Assembly (NCBI GenBank): GCA_903884535.1
Contig: CAISEZ010000163.1
Coordinates: 1 to 64,000 of the forward strand
DNA length: 64,000 nucleotides
Direction: 5' to 3'
Source of the DNA: an uncultured Verrucomicrobia subdivision 3 bacterium
Lineage (GTDB): Bacteria > Verrucomicrobiota > Verrucomicrobiia > Limisphaerales > UBA11358
Shown: positions 29,643-39,478 of the stretch, piece by piece
Layout of the letters: each line of letters begins with the position of its first letter
Numbering within the stretch: the stretch's first letter is position 1
Position numbers and translations under genes: made by a program
The notes under the pieces: generated by a model
The model's database searches: none
Told to the model about the DNA's origin: nothing
What the model saw: only the letters and a program-made list of their open reading frames with translations

Positions 29643-29735
29643 AAATATTTTTCACCGCCACCGACCGAAATGTGTCATTGGCCTGCATGGCTCAACTCAC
29701 AAAAATCAACTGTGTTCCATTCCGCGCCATAAAAA

Positions 29736-31016
29736 TCACGGATTCACGGGCGCTTCGTTGACCTTCAACGAGCGGCGTTCCGCCTCGGCGCGCGCGGCGA
29801 CCAAAATTGCCGGCGCGTTTTCACCGATTTGCGGGATGTCGGCAATATCACCGGGTTCGGCCAGCAATAAATCTTCGAGGCGATGAACGCCGTTATGCAC
29901 GAGCGCGCTGGCCTGTTCGCGGGTCACGCCCGGGATCGCCGCGAGGGACTCGACGGCATCGGCGATTTTTTCATCAATGCCTTTCGTGACGATGTGTTCT
30001 GCGTCAATGTCCACTTCCCAGCCGACCAACCGCGCCGTCAAACGGGCGTTCTGGCCGCGCTTGCCGATGGCGAGCGAGAGCTGGTCTTCGGCAACCAAAA
30101 TTTTCAACCGCTTGCGCTGCTCGTCCAGTTCCACGCTCTTCAGCTTGGCCGGTTCGAGCGCCTTCGTCACATACGCCTTGATGTCCGAGGACCACGGAAT
30201 CACGTCCACCTTTTCGTTGTTCAGTTCGCGGACGATGTTTTTAACGCGCTGGCCGCGCAAGCCGACGCACGCGCCGACCGGATCCACTTTCGGATCGCGC
30301 GAATACACGGCCATCTTCGTGCGGAAACCGGGTTCGCGGGCAATGCCTTTGATCTCGATGGTGCCGTCACTGATCTCGGAAACTTCCACCTGAAACAGCT
30401 TGATGACAAATTGCGGATCGGCGCGGGACAAAATGATTTCCGGTCCGTGCGGGCCTTCCTGCACGGCTTTGACGAGGCAGCGGATGCGTTCACCGACCTG
30501 ATATTCCTCAATGGACACGCGCTCTTTGTTCGGGAGCAGCGCCTCATATTTGCCAAGGTCCAGAATCACGTCCGAACGATCAAACCGGCGCACCGTGCCG
30601 CTGATGATGTCGCCGACGCGGTCTTTGAATTCCGTGAAAATCAGCGCCTTCTCGGCCTGCCGGACTTTTTGCATCAGCGCCTGCTTGGCGTATTGCGCGG
30701 CAATGCGGCCGAAACCTTGCGGGGTGACTTCCTTTTCCACTTCATCGCCGACTTTGGCGTCGGCCTTGATGCGGCGCGCGTCGAAAACAGAAATCTGGTC
30801 GTGCGCCGAAACCACGCGGTCCACCACGATGAGTTTAGCGAAGGCCTTGATGTCGCCGTTTTTCTGGTCAATCTCCGCGCGCAGTTCGCGCGCCGGGCCG
30901 ACCGCCTTCTTGGCCGCCTGCAAAAGCGCTTCCTGGACCGCAGCCATGAGAGTTTCACGACTGATGCCTTTTTCACGTTCCCAAAATTCCAGCCCGGCTA
31001 AAAAATCTGCATTCAT
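29736..31016 (-). CDS. nusA: transcription termination/antitermination factor NusA
   Basis: S1 and KH domains; VDPVGACVGLRGQRVKNIVRELNNEKVDVI; LAIGKRGQNARLTARLVGW. Confidence 0.96.
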   Translation of the reverse strand: MNADFLAGLEFWEREKGISRETLMAAVQEALLQAAKKAVGPARELRAEIDQKNGDIKAFAKLIVVDRVVSAHDQISVFDARRIKADAKVGDEVEKEVTPQGFGRIAAQYAKQALMQKVRQAEKALIFTEFKDRVGDIISGTVRRFDRSDVILDLGKYEALLPNKERVSIEEYQVGERIRCLVKAVQEGPHGPEIILSRADPQFVIKLFQVEVSEISDGTIEIKGIAREPGFRTKMAVYSRDPKVDPVGACVGLRGQRVKNIVRELNNEKVDVIPWSSDIKAYVTKALEPAKLKSVELDEQRKRLKILVAEDQLSLAIGKRGQNARLTARLVGWEVDIDAEHIVTKGIDEKIADAVESLAAIPGVTREQASALVHNGVHRLEDLLLAEPGDIADIPQIGENAPAILVAARAEAERRSLKVNEAPVNP

Positions 31017-31262
31017 ACGATCAATTCAGCGGCGGCATCCGGCGAACAAAAAAGCCGGAAGATGACTTATCTCCGACTTTCGCACGCTGGATGACCAGCA
31101 CTTTACCGCTTTAGTTTTTAAAAGCTAGTTACTGCCACCCCGTTCGTCAAGCTCAATTCCTGCGCCGACCAACCGCCCAAAACCGTTTTCCCGGCCGGGA
31201 CAAAACCCAAAATTACGGTTGGCCCGGCCGCAGTTTAGTGCTTAACTCGGTTGCACAGGGCC

Positions 31263-31943
31263 ATGAAAGTCAATTCTTCCAGACGCACGGGCGCGGCGTT
31301 CACGCTGATTGAATTGCTCACCGTCATCGCCATCCTTGGCATCCTCGCCGCACTGCTGCTGCCCGTGCTGGAAGGCGCCATGGCCAGCGGCAAACGCATC
31401 TGGTGCGAAAACAATCTCCGGCAGCAGGGCCTCGGCTTCCACATGTTCATGCACGAACACAACAGCCTTTACCCGATGGAAGTTTCCGTGACGCAGGGCG
31501 GCGCGAAGGAATTTGTGCAAAATGCTTTTCTGATCAACGGCCCGTTTTATTTTTCCTGGCGGCAGTTCGCCACGCTGTCCAATGAACTCGTCGTGCCCAA
31601 TGTCCTCGTCTGCAAGGCGGACTTGGCGCGGGTGAACGGCACCAATTTCGCCACGCTCAACAACAGCAACCTCAGCTATTTCGTCGGCGTGACGGCGGAT
31701 TATTCCAAGCCCAACTCCGTTCTCGCCGGCGACCGGAATATCGCCTGCAATCCTTCCCCCAGCCCGACCATTGTGGACACCACCAGCGGCGCGCATTTCT
31801 GGTGGACCACCGAGCTGCACGCGCTCAAGGGCAACATGCTGTTTTCCGACGGCCACGTTGAGTCGTGGAACAACCATTCCTTCTCCGCCTTCAGTTACGA
31901 CCCGGTCAATCCTTACGATTTGTTTCTGCCGACAACAAAATGA
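31263..31943 (+). CDS. prepilin-like H-X9-DG protein (intact)
   Basis: [41 protein letters not shown]. Confidence 0.85.
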   Translation: MKVNSSRRTGAAFTLIELLTVIAILGILAALLLPVLEGAMASGKRIWCENNLRQQGLGFHMFMHEHNSLYPMEVSVTQGGAKEFVQNAFLINGPFYFSWRQFATLSNELVVPNVLVCKADLARVNGTNFATLNNSNLSYFVGVTADYSKPNSVLAGDRNIACNPSPSPTIVDTTSGAHFWWTTELHALKGNMLFSDGHVESWNNHSFSAFSYDPVNPYDLFLPTTK

Positions 31944-31947
31944 TTTT

Positions 31948-32592
31948 ATGAAACTACGACATTCATCCAGACGAAATGCGGCGATGACACTTTCGGAAGT
32001 GATTATTGTTATTGTTGTCTTGGCGGTGCTGGCTTTTTTCTACCTTCCCTATTATTCCAGCCGCCCCCACCCAGCCCACGGTATAAATTGCGTGAACAAT
32101 CTCAAGCAGATCGGCCTCGCCTACCGAGTTTGGTCGGACGATAACAATGGCAAATATCCGATGCAAGTTTCAGTGACAAACGGTGGCACAATGGAGCTAT
32201 CCTCCGACACCCGCAATGCTTGGCTCAATTATTTGGTAATGTCCAATGAACTGGGCAGCCCCCAAATTTTATATTGCACTGCCGACCCTGACCATGTAGG
32301 TGCAACCAATTATTCCAGCCAGCTTAGGAATAAAATCAGTTACTTTGTTGGTTTGGACGCAAATACCAATTCTCCACAAGCTTTTCTTTCCGGCGACGAT
32401 AATTTTGAAATCAGTGGCGTTCCGGTGAAACCTGGACTGTTGGAAATTTCTTCCAACACACCCATCGATTGGACCGCCTCACGCCACAAATTTTCCGGCA
32501 ACATCGGCCTCGCCGACGGCAGCGTGCAGCAAACCAAGCAAAGCGGATTGCGGGCGGCGCTGGTCGCCACCAACCGCCTCGCAATTCCATGA
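31948..32592 (+). CDS. prepilin-like H-X9-DG protein (intact)
   Basis: AAMTLSEVIIVIVVLAVLAFFYLP; HKFSGNIGLADGSVQQ; ends ATNRLAIP. Confidence 0.82.
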   Translation: MKLRHSSRRNAAMTLSEVIIVIVVLAVLAFFYLPYYSSRPHPAHGINCVNNLKQIGLAYRVWSDDNNGKYPMQVSVTNGGTMELSSDTRNAWLNYLVMSNELGSPQILYCTADPDHVGATNYSSQLRNKISYFVGLDANTNSPQAFLSGDDNFEISGVPVKPGLLEISSNTPIDWTASRHKFSGNIGLADGSVQQTKQSGLRAALVATNRLAIP

Positions 32593-32938
32593 AACCGCGC
32601 GTGCCAAACCCAAGGAATCAGGCGCTGACGCTGGTGGACGTTCTGGTGATTATTGTCGTTCTCGCCGTTCTCGCCGCGATAGTTTTGCCAGCGCCCCGGT
32701 CTGGGCTGCCAATCACGACAATCCGCCGCTTGCGGTGCGCACGGCCGAGCGTCTGGCGACCAAGGCTTTGACTGAAACTTTGGGCAGCCTGACCGGCTGG
32801 AGGCGAGCAGACGCTGTTACCTTGTGGAAATACCCCGGTGGCGAGGGTCAAGGATATTGGGTTTATCGATTTCAGTTTGATGGGCCGACGTGTCAATCGT
32901 CAGGCGACTCAACGACTCGCTCCGTGCTGACGGTCTAA
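32589..32938 (+). pseudogene. prepilin-like gene, frameshifted
   Basis: MKPRVPNPRNQALTLVDVLVIIVVLAVLAAIVLPA in frame 1. Coding-like VWAANHDNPPLAVRTAERLATKALTETLGSLTGW...VYRFQFDGPTCQSSGDSTTRSVLTV continues in another frame. Confidence 0.65.
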
Positions 32939-33028
32939 TGATGAATGGCAAGTTAGTTGGTTCCCAACCATGGAAGCCCAACTAATGCCGCATATTGAAA
33001 AAGGCCACACACATCCCGTCTTTCCCAC

Positions 33029-35998
33029 TCACGCCAAAACGCTTTTCAAATAATGCCCGGTGAAGCTCGCGGCGCAGTGGATGATTTTTTCGGGCGGCCC
33101 TTCGGCCACAATTTTCCCGCCGCCGCTGCCGCCTTCCGGGCCGAGGTCAATGATCCAGTCCGCCGTTTTGATCACGTCGAGATTATGCTCGATGATGAGC
33201 AGCGTGTTGCCGGTGTCGCGCAGGCGGAACAGCACTTCCAGCAATTTCGCCACGTCGTGAAAATGCAGGCCGGTCGTCGGCTCGTCCAAAATATAAAGCG
33301 TCCGGCCCGTCGCCTTGCGGCTTAATTCCGTCGCCAGTTTCACGCGCTGCGCCTCGCCGCCGCTCAACGTGGTCGCCTGCTGCCCGAGCCGGATGTAGCC
33401 CAGCCCGACTTCCGCCAGCGTCAGCAGCGGATCAAAAATTTTCGGCACCGCGCGGAAAAACGTCACCGCCTCCTCCACCGTCAAATCCAAAACGTCGGCT
33501 ATGTTCTTGCCTTTGTAGGCGATCTCCAGCGTCTCTCGGTTGTAGCGTTTGCCGTTGCACGCCTCGCAAGTCACATAAACCGCCGGCAGAAAATTCATCT
33601 CGATTTTCAGCACGCCGTCGCCCTCGCATTTTTCGCAGCGGCCGCCTTTGACATTGAAACTGAAACGGCCCGGCTCGTAGCCGCGCACTTTGGCCGCCGG
33701 CAGTTTGGCGAACAGATCGCGGATGTGATTGAACATGCCGGTGTAGGTCGCCGGATTGCTGCGCGGCGTGCGGCCAATCGGCGACTGGTCGATGACGATG
33801 ACCTTGTCGAGACTCTCAAAACCTTTTAGAACGCGATGTTCGCCGGGCCGCTCCTTCGAGCCGAAAAATTTACGGAACAGCGCGCGCTGCAAAATGTCGC
33901 TGACCAGCGTGCTTTTGCCGGAACCGCTCACGCCGGTGACGCAAGTGAACGTGCCGAGCGGAATCCGCACGTCAATGTCCTGCAAATTATTTTCCGTGCA
34001 GCCGAGAATTTCCAGCCAGCCTTTTTCCTCGGACGGAACATTCCGTTTCTTTGGAACCGGAATTGCCAGCTCGCCGGTGAGGTATTGGCCGGTGAGTGAT
34101 TTTTTTGCGGCGAGAATTTCCGGCAACGTGCCCGCGGCCACGAGTTCGCCGCCGTGAACGCCTGCGCCCGGACCGAGATCCAGAATGTAATCCGCCGCGC
34201 GAATCGTGTCGGCGTCGTGCTCGACGACGAGCACCGTGTTGCCCAAATCGCGCAGGCCTTTCAGCGTGGCGAGCAGCCGGTCGTTGTCGCGCTGATGCAA
34301 TCCAATGCTCGGTTCGTCCAACACGTAAAGCACGCCGACGAGCGCCGCGCCGATCTGCGTGGCCAGCCGGATGCGCTGCGCCTCGCCACCGCTCAGAGTG
34401 CCGCTCTCGCGATCCAGCGTGAGATAACCGAGGCCGACGTTGCGCAGGAAACCGAGCCGCGCGCGGATTTCCTTGATGATTTCGGCACCGATTTTCTGCT
34501 CGAACTCCGTCAGTTTCAGCGCCGCAAAAAATTCATCCCCCTTTTCCACCGACAATCCGCACACGTCCATGATGGACAGGCCGGGGATTTTAAGGGTTTT
34601 GAGTTTTGAATTTTTAGTTTTTAGTTGGGAAACAAACTGTTCGCCGCCGAGCGTCACCGCCAGGATTTCCGGCTTGAGCCGTTTGCCGCGGCAGGCGTCG
34701 CAAAACTCCGGCGCCATGTAAGCCTTGAGCCGGTTGCGGATGAATTCGCTTTCGCTGTCGGTCGCGAGGCGTTCCAGATTCGGCAGCACGCCTTCGAACG
34801 GACGCGTGATGGTGCTAATCTTGCCGCCGCGCCAGAAGTTGAAATCAATGTCGTCCTCGCCGGAACCGTTCATCAAAACCTTTTTGAAATCCTCCGGCAA
34901 ATCTTTGTAAGGCGTCTCGGTGCTGACCTGGAAGTGCGCGGCGACCGAGCGGAGCATGGCCTTGTAATAAATGATCAGCCGCTTGCCCGCGCGCCGCCAC
35001 GGCTGAATCGCGCCGTCCAGCGGCAGTTCCATGTCCGGCACGACGAGCGCCTCGTCGAAAACCATTTTCTGGCCGAGGCCGTGGCAGACCGGACAGGCGC
35101 CGGCGGGCGCGTTGAAGGAAAAATGTTTCGGCGTCGGCGGGTCGTAGCTCTTGCCGGTCGCGGGCGAACACATTTTGTTCGAGTGCAACGTCTCGATCCA
35201 CGCTGACTTGGTAGGGGCGATCTGCTGGTCGCCCTTTTGGCTGACCGGCAGGTCAGCCCTACCCGCTTCAAGTTGATGCAGCGTGAACATCACGCCTTCG
35301 CCGAGGCGGAGCGCGGTCTGGACGGAGTCACCCAAACGGACGCGGATTTTGTCGTCAATCACCAGGCGGTCCACGACAGCTTCGATATTGTGAAATTTCT
35401 TTTTGTCGAGTTTGATGCGCTTGCTTTCGTCGCCGAGTTCGAGCAGTTCGCCGTCCACGCGCACCCGCACGAAACCTTCGCGGGCGAGCCGTTCAAACAC
35501 GTCGCGGAACTCCCCTTTCTGCCGGCGCACGATCGGCGCGAGGAGCATGACCTTGGTTTTAGGCGGCAGCGCGAGAATTTTATCCACAATGTCGCTGGTG
35601 CTTTGCGTGGAGATGGGCACGCCGGTTTCCGGACAATGCGCCTGGCCGATGTGCGCGTAAAGCAGGCGCAAGTAATCAAAAATCTCCGTGGTGGTGGCAA
35701 TGATCGAGCGTGGGCTGCTGCCGGAACTGCGCTGTTCAATCGCGATTGCAGGCGACAAACCTTCGATAAAATCCACATCCGGCTTTTGCAACTGGTCGAG
35801 GAACTGGCGCGCATAGGCGGAAAGCGATTCGACGTATTTGCGCTGGCCCTCGGCGTAAATCGTGTCGAAGGCGAGCGACGACTTGCCGCTGCCGCTCAGA
35901 CCGGTGACGACCACCAGCTTGTCGCGCGGAATTTGCAGCGTGAGATTTTTGAGATTGTGCTCCCGCGCGCCGCCGATCTTGATGAATTCTTTGCTCAT
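33029..35998 (-). CDS. uvrA: excinuclease ABC subunit A, with two repeat-derived insertions
   Basis: Two ABC modules ([57 protein letters not shown]), Zn-finger CXXC motifs. ATG 35998 rather than 36262. Confidence 0.96.
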   Translation of the reverse strand: MSKEFIKIGGAREHNLKNLTLQIPRDKLVVVTGLSGSGKSSLAFDTIYAEGQRKYVESLSAYARQFLDQLQKPDVDFIEGLSPAIAIEQRSSGSSPRSIIATTTEIFDYLRLLYAHIGQAHCPETGVPISTQSTSDIVDKILALPPKTKVMLLAPIVRRQKGEFRDVFERLAREGFVRVRVDGELLELGDESKRIKLDKKKFHNIEAVVDRLVIDDKIRVRLGDSVQTALRLGEGVMFTLHQLEAGRADLPVSQKGDQQIAPTKSAWIETLHSNKMCSPATGKSYDPPTPKHFSFNAPAGACPVCHGLGQKMVFDEALVVPDMELPLDGAIQPWRRAGKRLIIYYKAMLRSVAAHFQVSTETPYKDLPEDFKKVLMNGSGEDDIDFNFWRGGKISTITRPFEGVLPNLERLATDSESEFIRNRLKAYMAPEFCDACRGKRLKPEILAVTLGGEQFVSQLKTKNSKLKTLKIPGLSIMDVCGLSVEKGDEFFAALKLTEFEQKIGAEIIKEIRARLGFLRNVGLGYLTLDRESGTLSGGEAQRIRLATQIGAALVGVLYVLDEPSIGLHQRDNDRLLATLKGLRDLGNTVLVVEHDADTIRAADYILDLGPGAGVHGGELVAAGTLPEILAAKKSLTGQYLTGELAIPVPKKRNVPSEEKGWLEILGCTENNLQDIDVRIPLGTFTCVTGVSGSGKSTLVSDILQRALFRKFFGSKERPGEHRVLKGFESLDKVIVIDQSPIGRTPRSNPATYTGMFNHIRDLFAKLPAAKVRGYEPGRFSFNVKGGRCEKCEGDGVLKIEMNFLPAVYVTCEACNGKRYNRETLEIAYKGKNIADVLDLTVEEAVTFFRAVPKIFDPLLTLAEVGLGYIRLGQQATTLSGGEAQRVKLATELSRKATGRTLYILDEPTTGLHFHDVAKLLEVLFRLRDTGNTLLIIEHNLDVIKTADWIIDLGPEGGSGGGKIVAEGPPEKIIHCAASFTGHYLKSVLA
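34596..34630. repeat. degenerate heptamer repeat inside uvrA
   Basis: GTTTTGA GTTTTGA ATTTTTA GTTTTTA GTTGGGA (+ strand); encodes [12 protein letters not shown] on the minus strand. Confidence 0.8.
35210..35263. repeat. 54-bp two-hairpin palindromic element inserted in frame in uvrA
   Basis: GGTAGGG/CCCTACC ends; inner hairpins GGGCGA-TCTGCTGG-TCGCCC and GGCTGACC-GGCA-GGTCAGCC. Encodes [18 protein letters not shown]. Confidence 0.82.
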
Positions 35999-36250
35999 GC
36001 TGCGAATTTCTCTTTCAACCGAAAGATGGAAACTACGCCAAGCCGCGCGGAAAGCAAAGCCGGAGTTGCCGGAGGGGTCGGGTTTTAGGAAAATACGACG
36101 GCAAGGGATAGCGCGGCTTCCCACCAACCCATTGTTATTCAACCTGACTATCCCGAAACCCCTAATGCCGTCACTTGATTTATTGCCGGTTGTGGGCCAC
36201 TTTTCACTACAAGCCTTGTTATTTGATCCGATAAGAAACTTGCATGACCT

Positions 36251-36598
36251 ATGAATCGGCAACGTAAAATTTACGCGCAGATCAGCCAGTTGGGACTGGT
36301 CGGCCTGGGCCTGCTCGGCATCGCTTTTTTCGCCCCCAATGCCGGCCCGCAGCGCGGTTCGTTTTTCAACGTCGCCATAAGCACCTCCTGGCGCAATCCG
36401 TTGGATTTTCCGGCGGCTTGGTGCAGCGTGAAAATCATTTTGTTGAGCTTCGGCCTGTTTTTATTAATTGAATCGGCGGGCACCCTGCTGTCAGTGCGAA
36501 ACCATAAATCACTGGCTTTGTCGGTGTTTTTTATGCAGGTGGCGCCCTGTCTCGGGCTGCTGGCGGGCGGTTTTTATTTACTCAAAGCGCTGCTCTAA
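36251..36598 (+). CDS. hypothetical membrane protein
   Basis: 115 aa with three hydrophobic segments and clean start/stop. Confidence 0.6.
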   Translation: MNRQRKIYAQISQLGLVGLGLLGIAFFAPNAGPQRGSFFNVAISTSWRNPLDFPAAWCSVKIILLSFGLFLLIESAGTLLSVRNHKSLALSVFFMQVAPCLGLLAGGFYLLKALL

Positions 36599-36711
36599 TC
36601 GAGCGCTTCTGACGCGACTGCAACGGTTTGGGCTGTCTAAATAATTGACCTCGGTGTAGGACACTTGCACCAGTTTGTCGCAAAACTGGCCGGTTAATCC
36701 ACTCTAACGTG

Positions 36712-36728
36712 TTGGCATACAAGTTGCA
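36712..36728 (+). promoter_or_regulatory. possible sigma54 -24/-12 promoter
   Basis: TTGGCATACAAGTTGCA has GG-N10-GC spacing. Confidence 0.3.
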
Positions 36729-36730
36729 TT

Positions 36731-37063
36731 ATGCCCGACATCATGAAAGACAACTCATTCGACTCAGCCATGGACAAAATCGTGGGGCAAGCCCTCGCGG
36801 AACAACAACGTGAACTGCTGGCGCAACAACGCCGGATGGAATTCGCCAAATATCGAACCATCGGTTGGTCGCTCGCCGGTGCCGTGGCGCTTATTTTTGT
36901 TGCGACTCATGAGGCCGAACTGCAGCGCCTCGTGACGACCAAACTCAACAGCAAACCCGCCATCAGCGCGACGGCCATCAGCGGAGCCACGGCGTCGCAG
37001 TTGGATCAAATCCAGCAGGGTGCGGCCAAGCGCGACGCCATCCTCGACGAAATCACCAAGTGA
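36731..37063 (+). CDS. hypothetical protein with one TM segment
   Basis: MPDIMKDNSFDSAMDKIVGQALAEQQRELL...IGWSLAGAVALIFVATHEAEL. Confidence 0.55.
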   Translation: MPDIMKDNSFDSAMDKIVGQALAEQQRELLAQQRRMEFAKYRTIGWSLAGAVALIFVATHEAELQRLVTTKLNSKPAISATAISGATASQLDQIQQGAAKRDAILDEITK

Positions 37064-37069
37064 TTTCGG

Positions 37070-37519
37070 TCAGGCGGGCACGCCGCCGGCGATGTATTGT
37101 TCCAACTGCTCGATCTCCGCGTTCTGCGTGGAGATGATCCAGTTGACCAGGTCGCCGATGGACACGATGCCGACAACTTTGTCACCCTGAAGCACCGGCA
37201 GATGCCGCACGCGGTTTTCGGTCATCAACCGCATGCAATCCTCGACCGTGTCGGCCAGCGCGACGGTCAGGACACTCGCCGTGAGAATTTCGCGCACGCG
37301 AGTTTCCTTCGACGTCTTGCCCTGCAACGCCACCTTGCGCGTGTAATCGCGCTCGGTGAAAATGCCGTGCAGCCGTCCGTCGGCCAAGACCAGCAACGCA
37401 CCGATATTTTTTTGGGCCATCAACTGGATGGCCTCGAACACCGTCGCCTCGGGCGTCACCGTCCAGAGCGCGGGTGTTTTTCCATGGAGCAGGGAACTGA
37501 TGGGATGGCTGGTTTTCAT
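37070..37519 (-). CDS. CBS-domain protein
   Basis: Two CBS repeats: IQLMAQKNIGALLVLADGRLHGIFTERDY; MRLMTENRVRHLPVLQGDKVVGIVSIGDLV. Confidence 0.88.
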   Translation of the reverse strand: MKTSHPISSLLHGKTPALWTVTPEATVFEAIQLMAQKNIGALLVLADGRLHGIFTERDYTRKVALQGKTSKETRVREILTASVLTVALADTVEDCMRLMTENRVRHLPVLQGDKVVGIVSIGDLVNWIISTQNAEIEQLEQYIAGGVPA

Positions 37520-37753
37520 AGGTGTTGTTCGTTTATCTGCCCGTTCCCGGAATAATTCAAGATAATAATTCATAACATTAAAACCGCAATCCGGCCGCCG
37601 CCCAAAATAATACGGGGATTTTTCTCTCCTTGACCGGCCGTTTCTGGTTTAATTTCCGCTGCACAAGACGCCGATCTCCCGGTCGGCTCGATAAATGTCA
37701 ACCAACGCGCGGAACGGGAGTCCGGCGTTCCGAATCCAAACTGTTTACAAATT

Positions 37754-38956
37754 ATGGAAGCACTCACCACTGTCGTTCTCAAACCCGGCGAAGGCGACCG
37801 CATCATCGCGGGCCACCCGTGGATCTACCACAGCGAAATCCTGCGCACTACCGCCCCGCTCACCGACGGCGAATTGGTGCAGGTCAAAGACCCGCGCCAG
37901 CGGAACCTCGGCGTCGGCTTTTTTAATTCGCGCTCGAAGATCAATGTGCGCATCCTCGCGCAGGAACGCGTCGTCGTGGACGAAAAGTTTTTTGAGGAAC
38001 GCATTCTCGCCGCGCTTGCCGTCCGGCAGAAACACATGCCCAACGCCACCTCGTTCCGCGTGGTGAACGCCGAGAGCGATTTCTTGAGCGGCCTCATCGT
38101 GGACAAATACGAGGACGTGCTCGTCGTGCAAATTTCCGCGCTCGGCATGGATCAGCGCAAGGCGATGATCGTCGCCGCGCTGCAGAAAATCTTTTCGCCG
38201 CGCGTCATCATGGAACGCAGCGATGTTTCGTCGCGCAAATTTGAAGGTTTGCTGGAATCCAACGGCGTGCTGTTCGGCGAATTGACTGGGCCGGTTTCCG
38301 TGAACTTGAACGGCCTGACATTTGAAACCGATCTGGTCGGCGGCCACAAGACCGGCATGTATCTCGACCAGCAGGCGAATTATCAAGCCGTATCCCAGCT
38401 CGGCAAAGGCGGCCAGGTGCTCGACTGCTTCAGCTTTCTTGGAGGCTTCGGTTTGCACGCGGCCCGCGCCGGCGCGGCACATGTTCATTTGCTGGACCAA
38501 AGCGCCGAGGCGATTGAAGCTTCCAAGCGCAACGCCGCCACCAATGGCATCGCGGATAAATGTTCGTTCGATACGATCAACGTGTTTGACTGGCTCAAGG
38601 AAAACACCGCCGTGAAACCGCACGAACGCGTCATCCCGCGCTTCGATTTGATCATCCTCGATCCGCCGTCGTTCACGCGCAACCGCGCGTCCGTGCCGGA
38701 TGCGTTGCGCGGCTACAAGGAAATTCATCTACGCGCGTTGAAGCTGTTGAAACCGGGCGGCACGCTGGCGAGCTTCTGCTGTTCGCATCATGTGGACGCC
38801 GGGTTGTTTCTGGACTCGCTGCTGTCGGCGGCGTATGACACGCGCCATATTTTGCGCCGCGTGGCCAACTACTCGCAAAGCCCCGACCATCCAATCATCC
38901 CGATGATTCCAGAGACGGAATATCTGAAGGGATTCGCGTTTGAGAAAGTGCGATGA
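37754..38956 (+). CDS. class I SAM-dependent rRNA methyltransferase (RlmI-like)
   Basis: PUA-like N-terminus (VVLKPGEGDRIIAGHPWIYHSEI), VLDCFSFLGGFGLHAARAGA, LIILDPPSFTR. Confidence 0.87.
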   Translation: MEALTTVVLKPGEGDRIIAGHPWIYHSEILRTTAPLTDGELVQVKDPRQRNLGVGFFNSRSKINVRILAQERVVVDEKFFEERILAALAVRQKHMPNATSFRVVNAESDFLSGLIVDKYEDVLVVQISALGMDQRKAMIVAALQKIFSPRVIMERSDVSSRKFEGLLESNGVLFGELTGPVSVNLNGLTFETDLVGGHKTGMYLDQQANYQAVSQLGKGGQVLDCFSFLGGFGLHAARAGAAHVHLLDQSAEAIEASKRNAATNGIADKCSFDTINVFDWLKENTAVKPHERVIPRFDLIILDPPSFTRNRASVPDALRGYKEIHLRALKLLKPGGTLASFCCSHHVDAGLFLDSLLSAAYDTRHILRRVANYSQSPDHPIIPMIPETEYLKGFAFEKVR

Positions 38957-38963
38957 AAAATTT

Positions 38964-39467
38964 TCAATTAAAACTGTAATGGATTTTAGCATCTTGATCG
39001 CGGCGCTCTTGCTCAGTCATTCTGTCACGCAAAACTCTCGACGTGTATCCACCCACTAGCTTTCCATCCTGAATAAACATCCAGTCGCTTACCTGTATTG
39101 GCTGAACCTCAACGTGCTGTTTAAAAGAAAGTCCCGAAAGTATTTCCGGGTCATTGGCAATAACTCCTCGGAAAACCTTTCCGTCAAAAGTCACATCTGC
39201 CACCCAAATATGTTCGATGGTGTTACCTGATGGGAATTTCCCTTTGACGAGAAAATATTTCTGATTTGGTTGTGGTGAAGCTAAAGCGGCGATGAAATTT
39301 GTGAGTGTAGATTGAGCCTTAGAGATTGCGGCATTCATTTCCATATCCTCTGCACTAATAGCAGTCACCTCATCATCTTTTTGTGACGTTGAGGATGTTT
39401 TTCCGCAACCGGTCGCCACAAGACCAACTAAAACATTCAAAATAATGAGGACAATAATTGGCTTCAT
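38964..39467 (-). CDS. DUF2314-like lipoprotein
   Basis: Lipobox-like VATGCGK; IEHIWVADVTFDGKVFRGVIANDPE. Confidence 0.6.
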   Translation of the reverse strand: MKPIIVLIILNVLVGLVATGCGKTSSTSQKDDEVTAISAEDMEMNAAISKAQSTLTNFIAALASPQPNQKYFLVKGKFPSGNTIEHIWVADVTFDGKVFRGVIANDPEILSGLSFKQHVEVQPIQVSDWMFIQDGKLVGGYTSRVLRDRMTEQERRDQDAKIHYSFN

Positions 39468-39478
39468 CCTGTCCAAAA

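Noticed and set aside
27285-29732. 815-aa plus-strand ORF antisense to infB
   Set aside because: High-GC antisense open frame; the minus-strand IF-2 is unambiguous. The same applies to 3630..5192, 22288..23481, 29883..31001, 9971..11107 and 62001..62996.
33029-36262. uvrA start at 36262
   Set aside because: The 88-aa extension has no UvrA homology; ATG 35998 ([19 protein letters not shown]) is the natural start.
36600-36711. Structured ncRNA in the gap upstream of 36731
   Set aside because: No convincing stem set or known motif.
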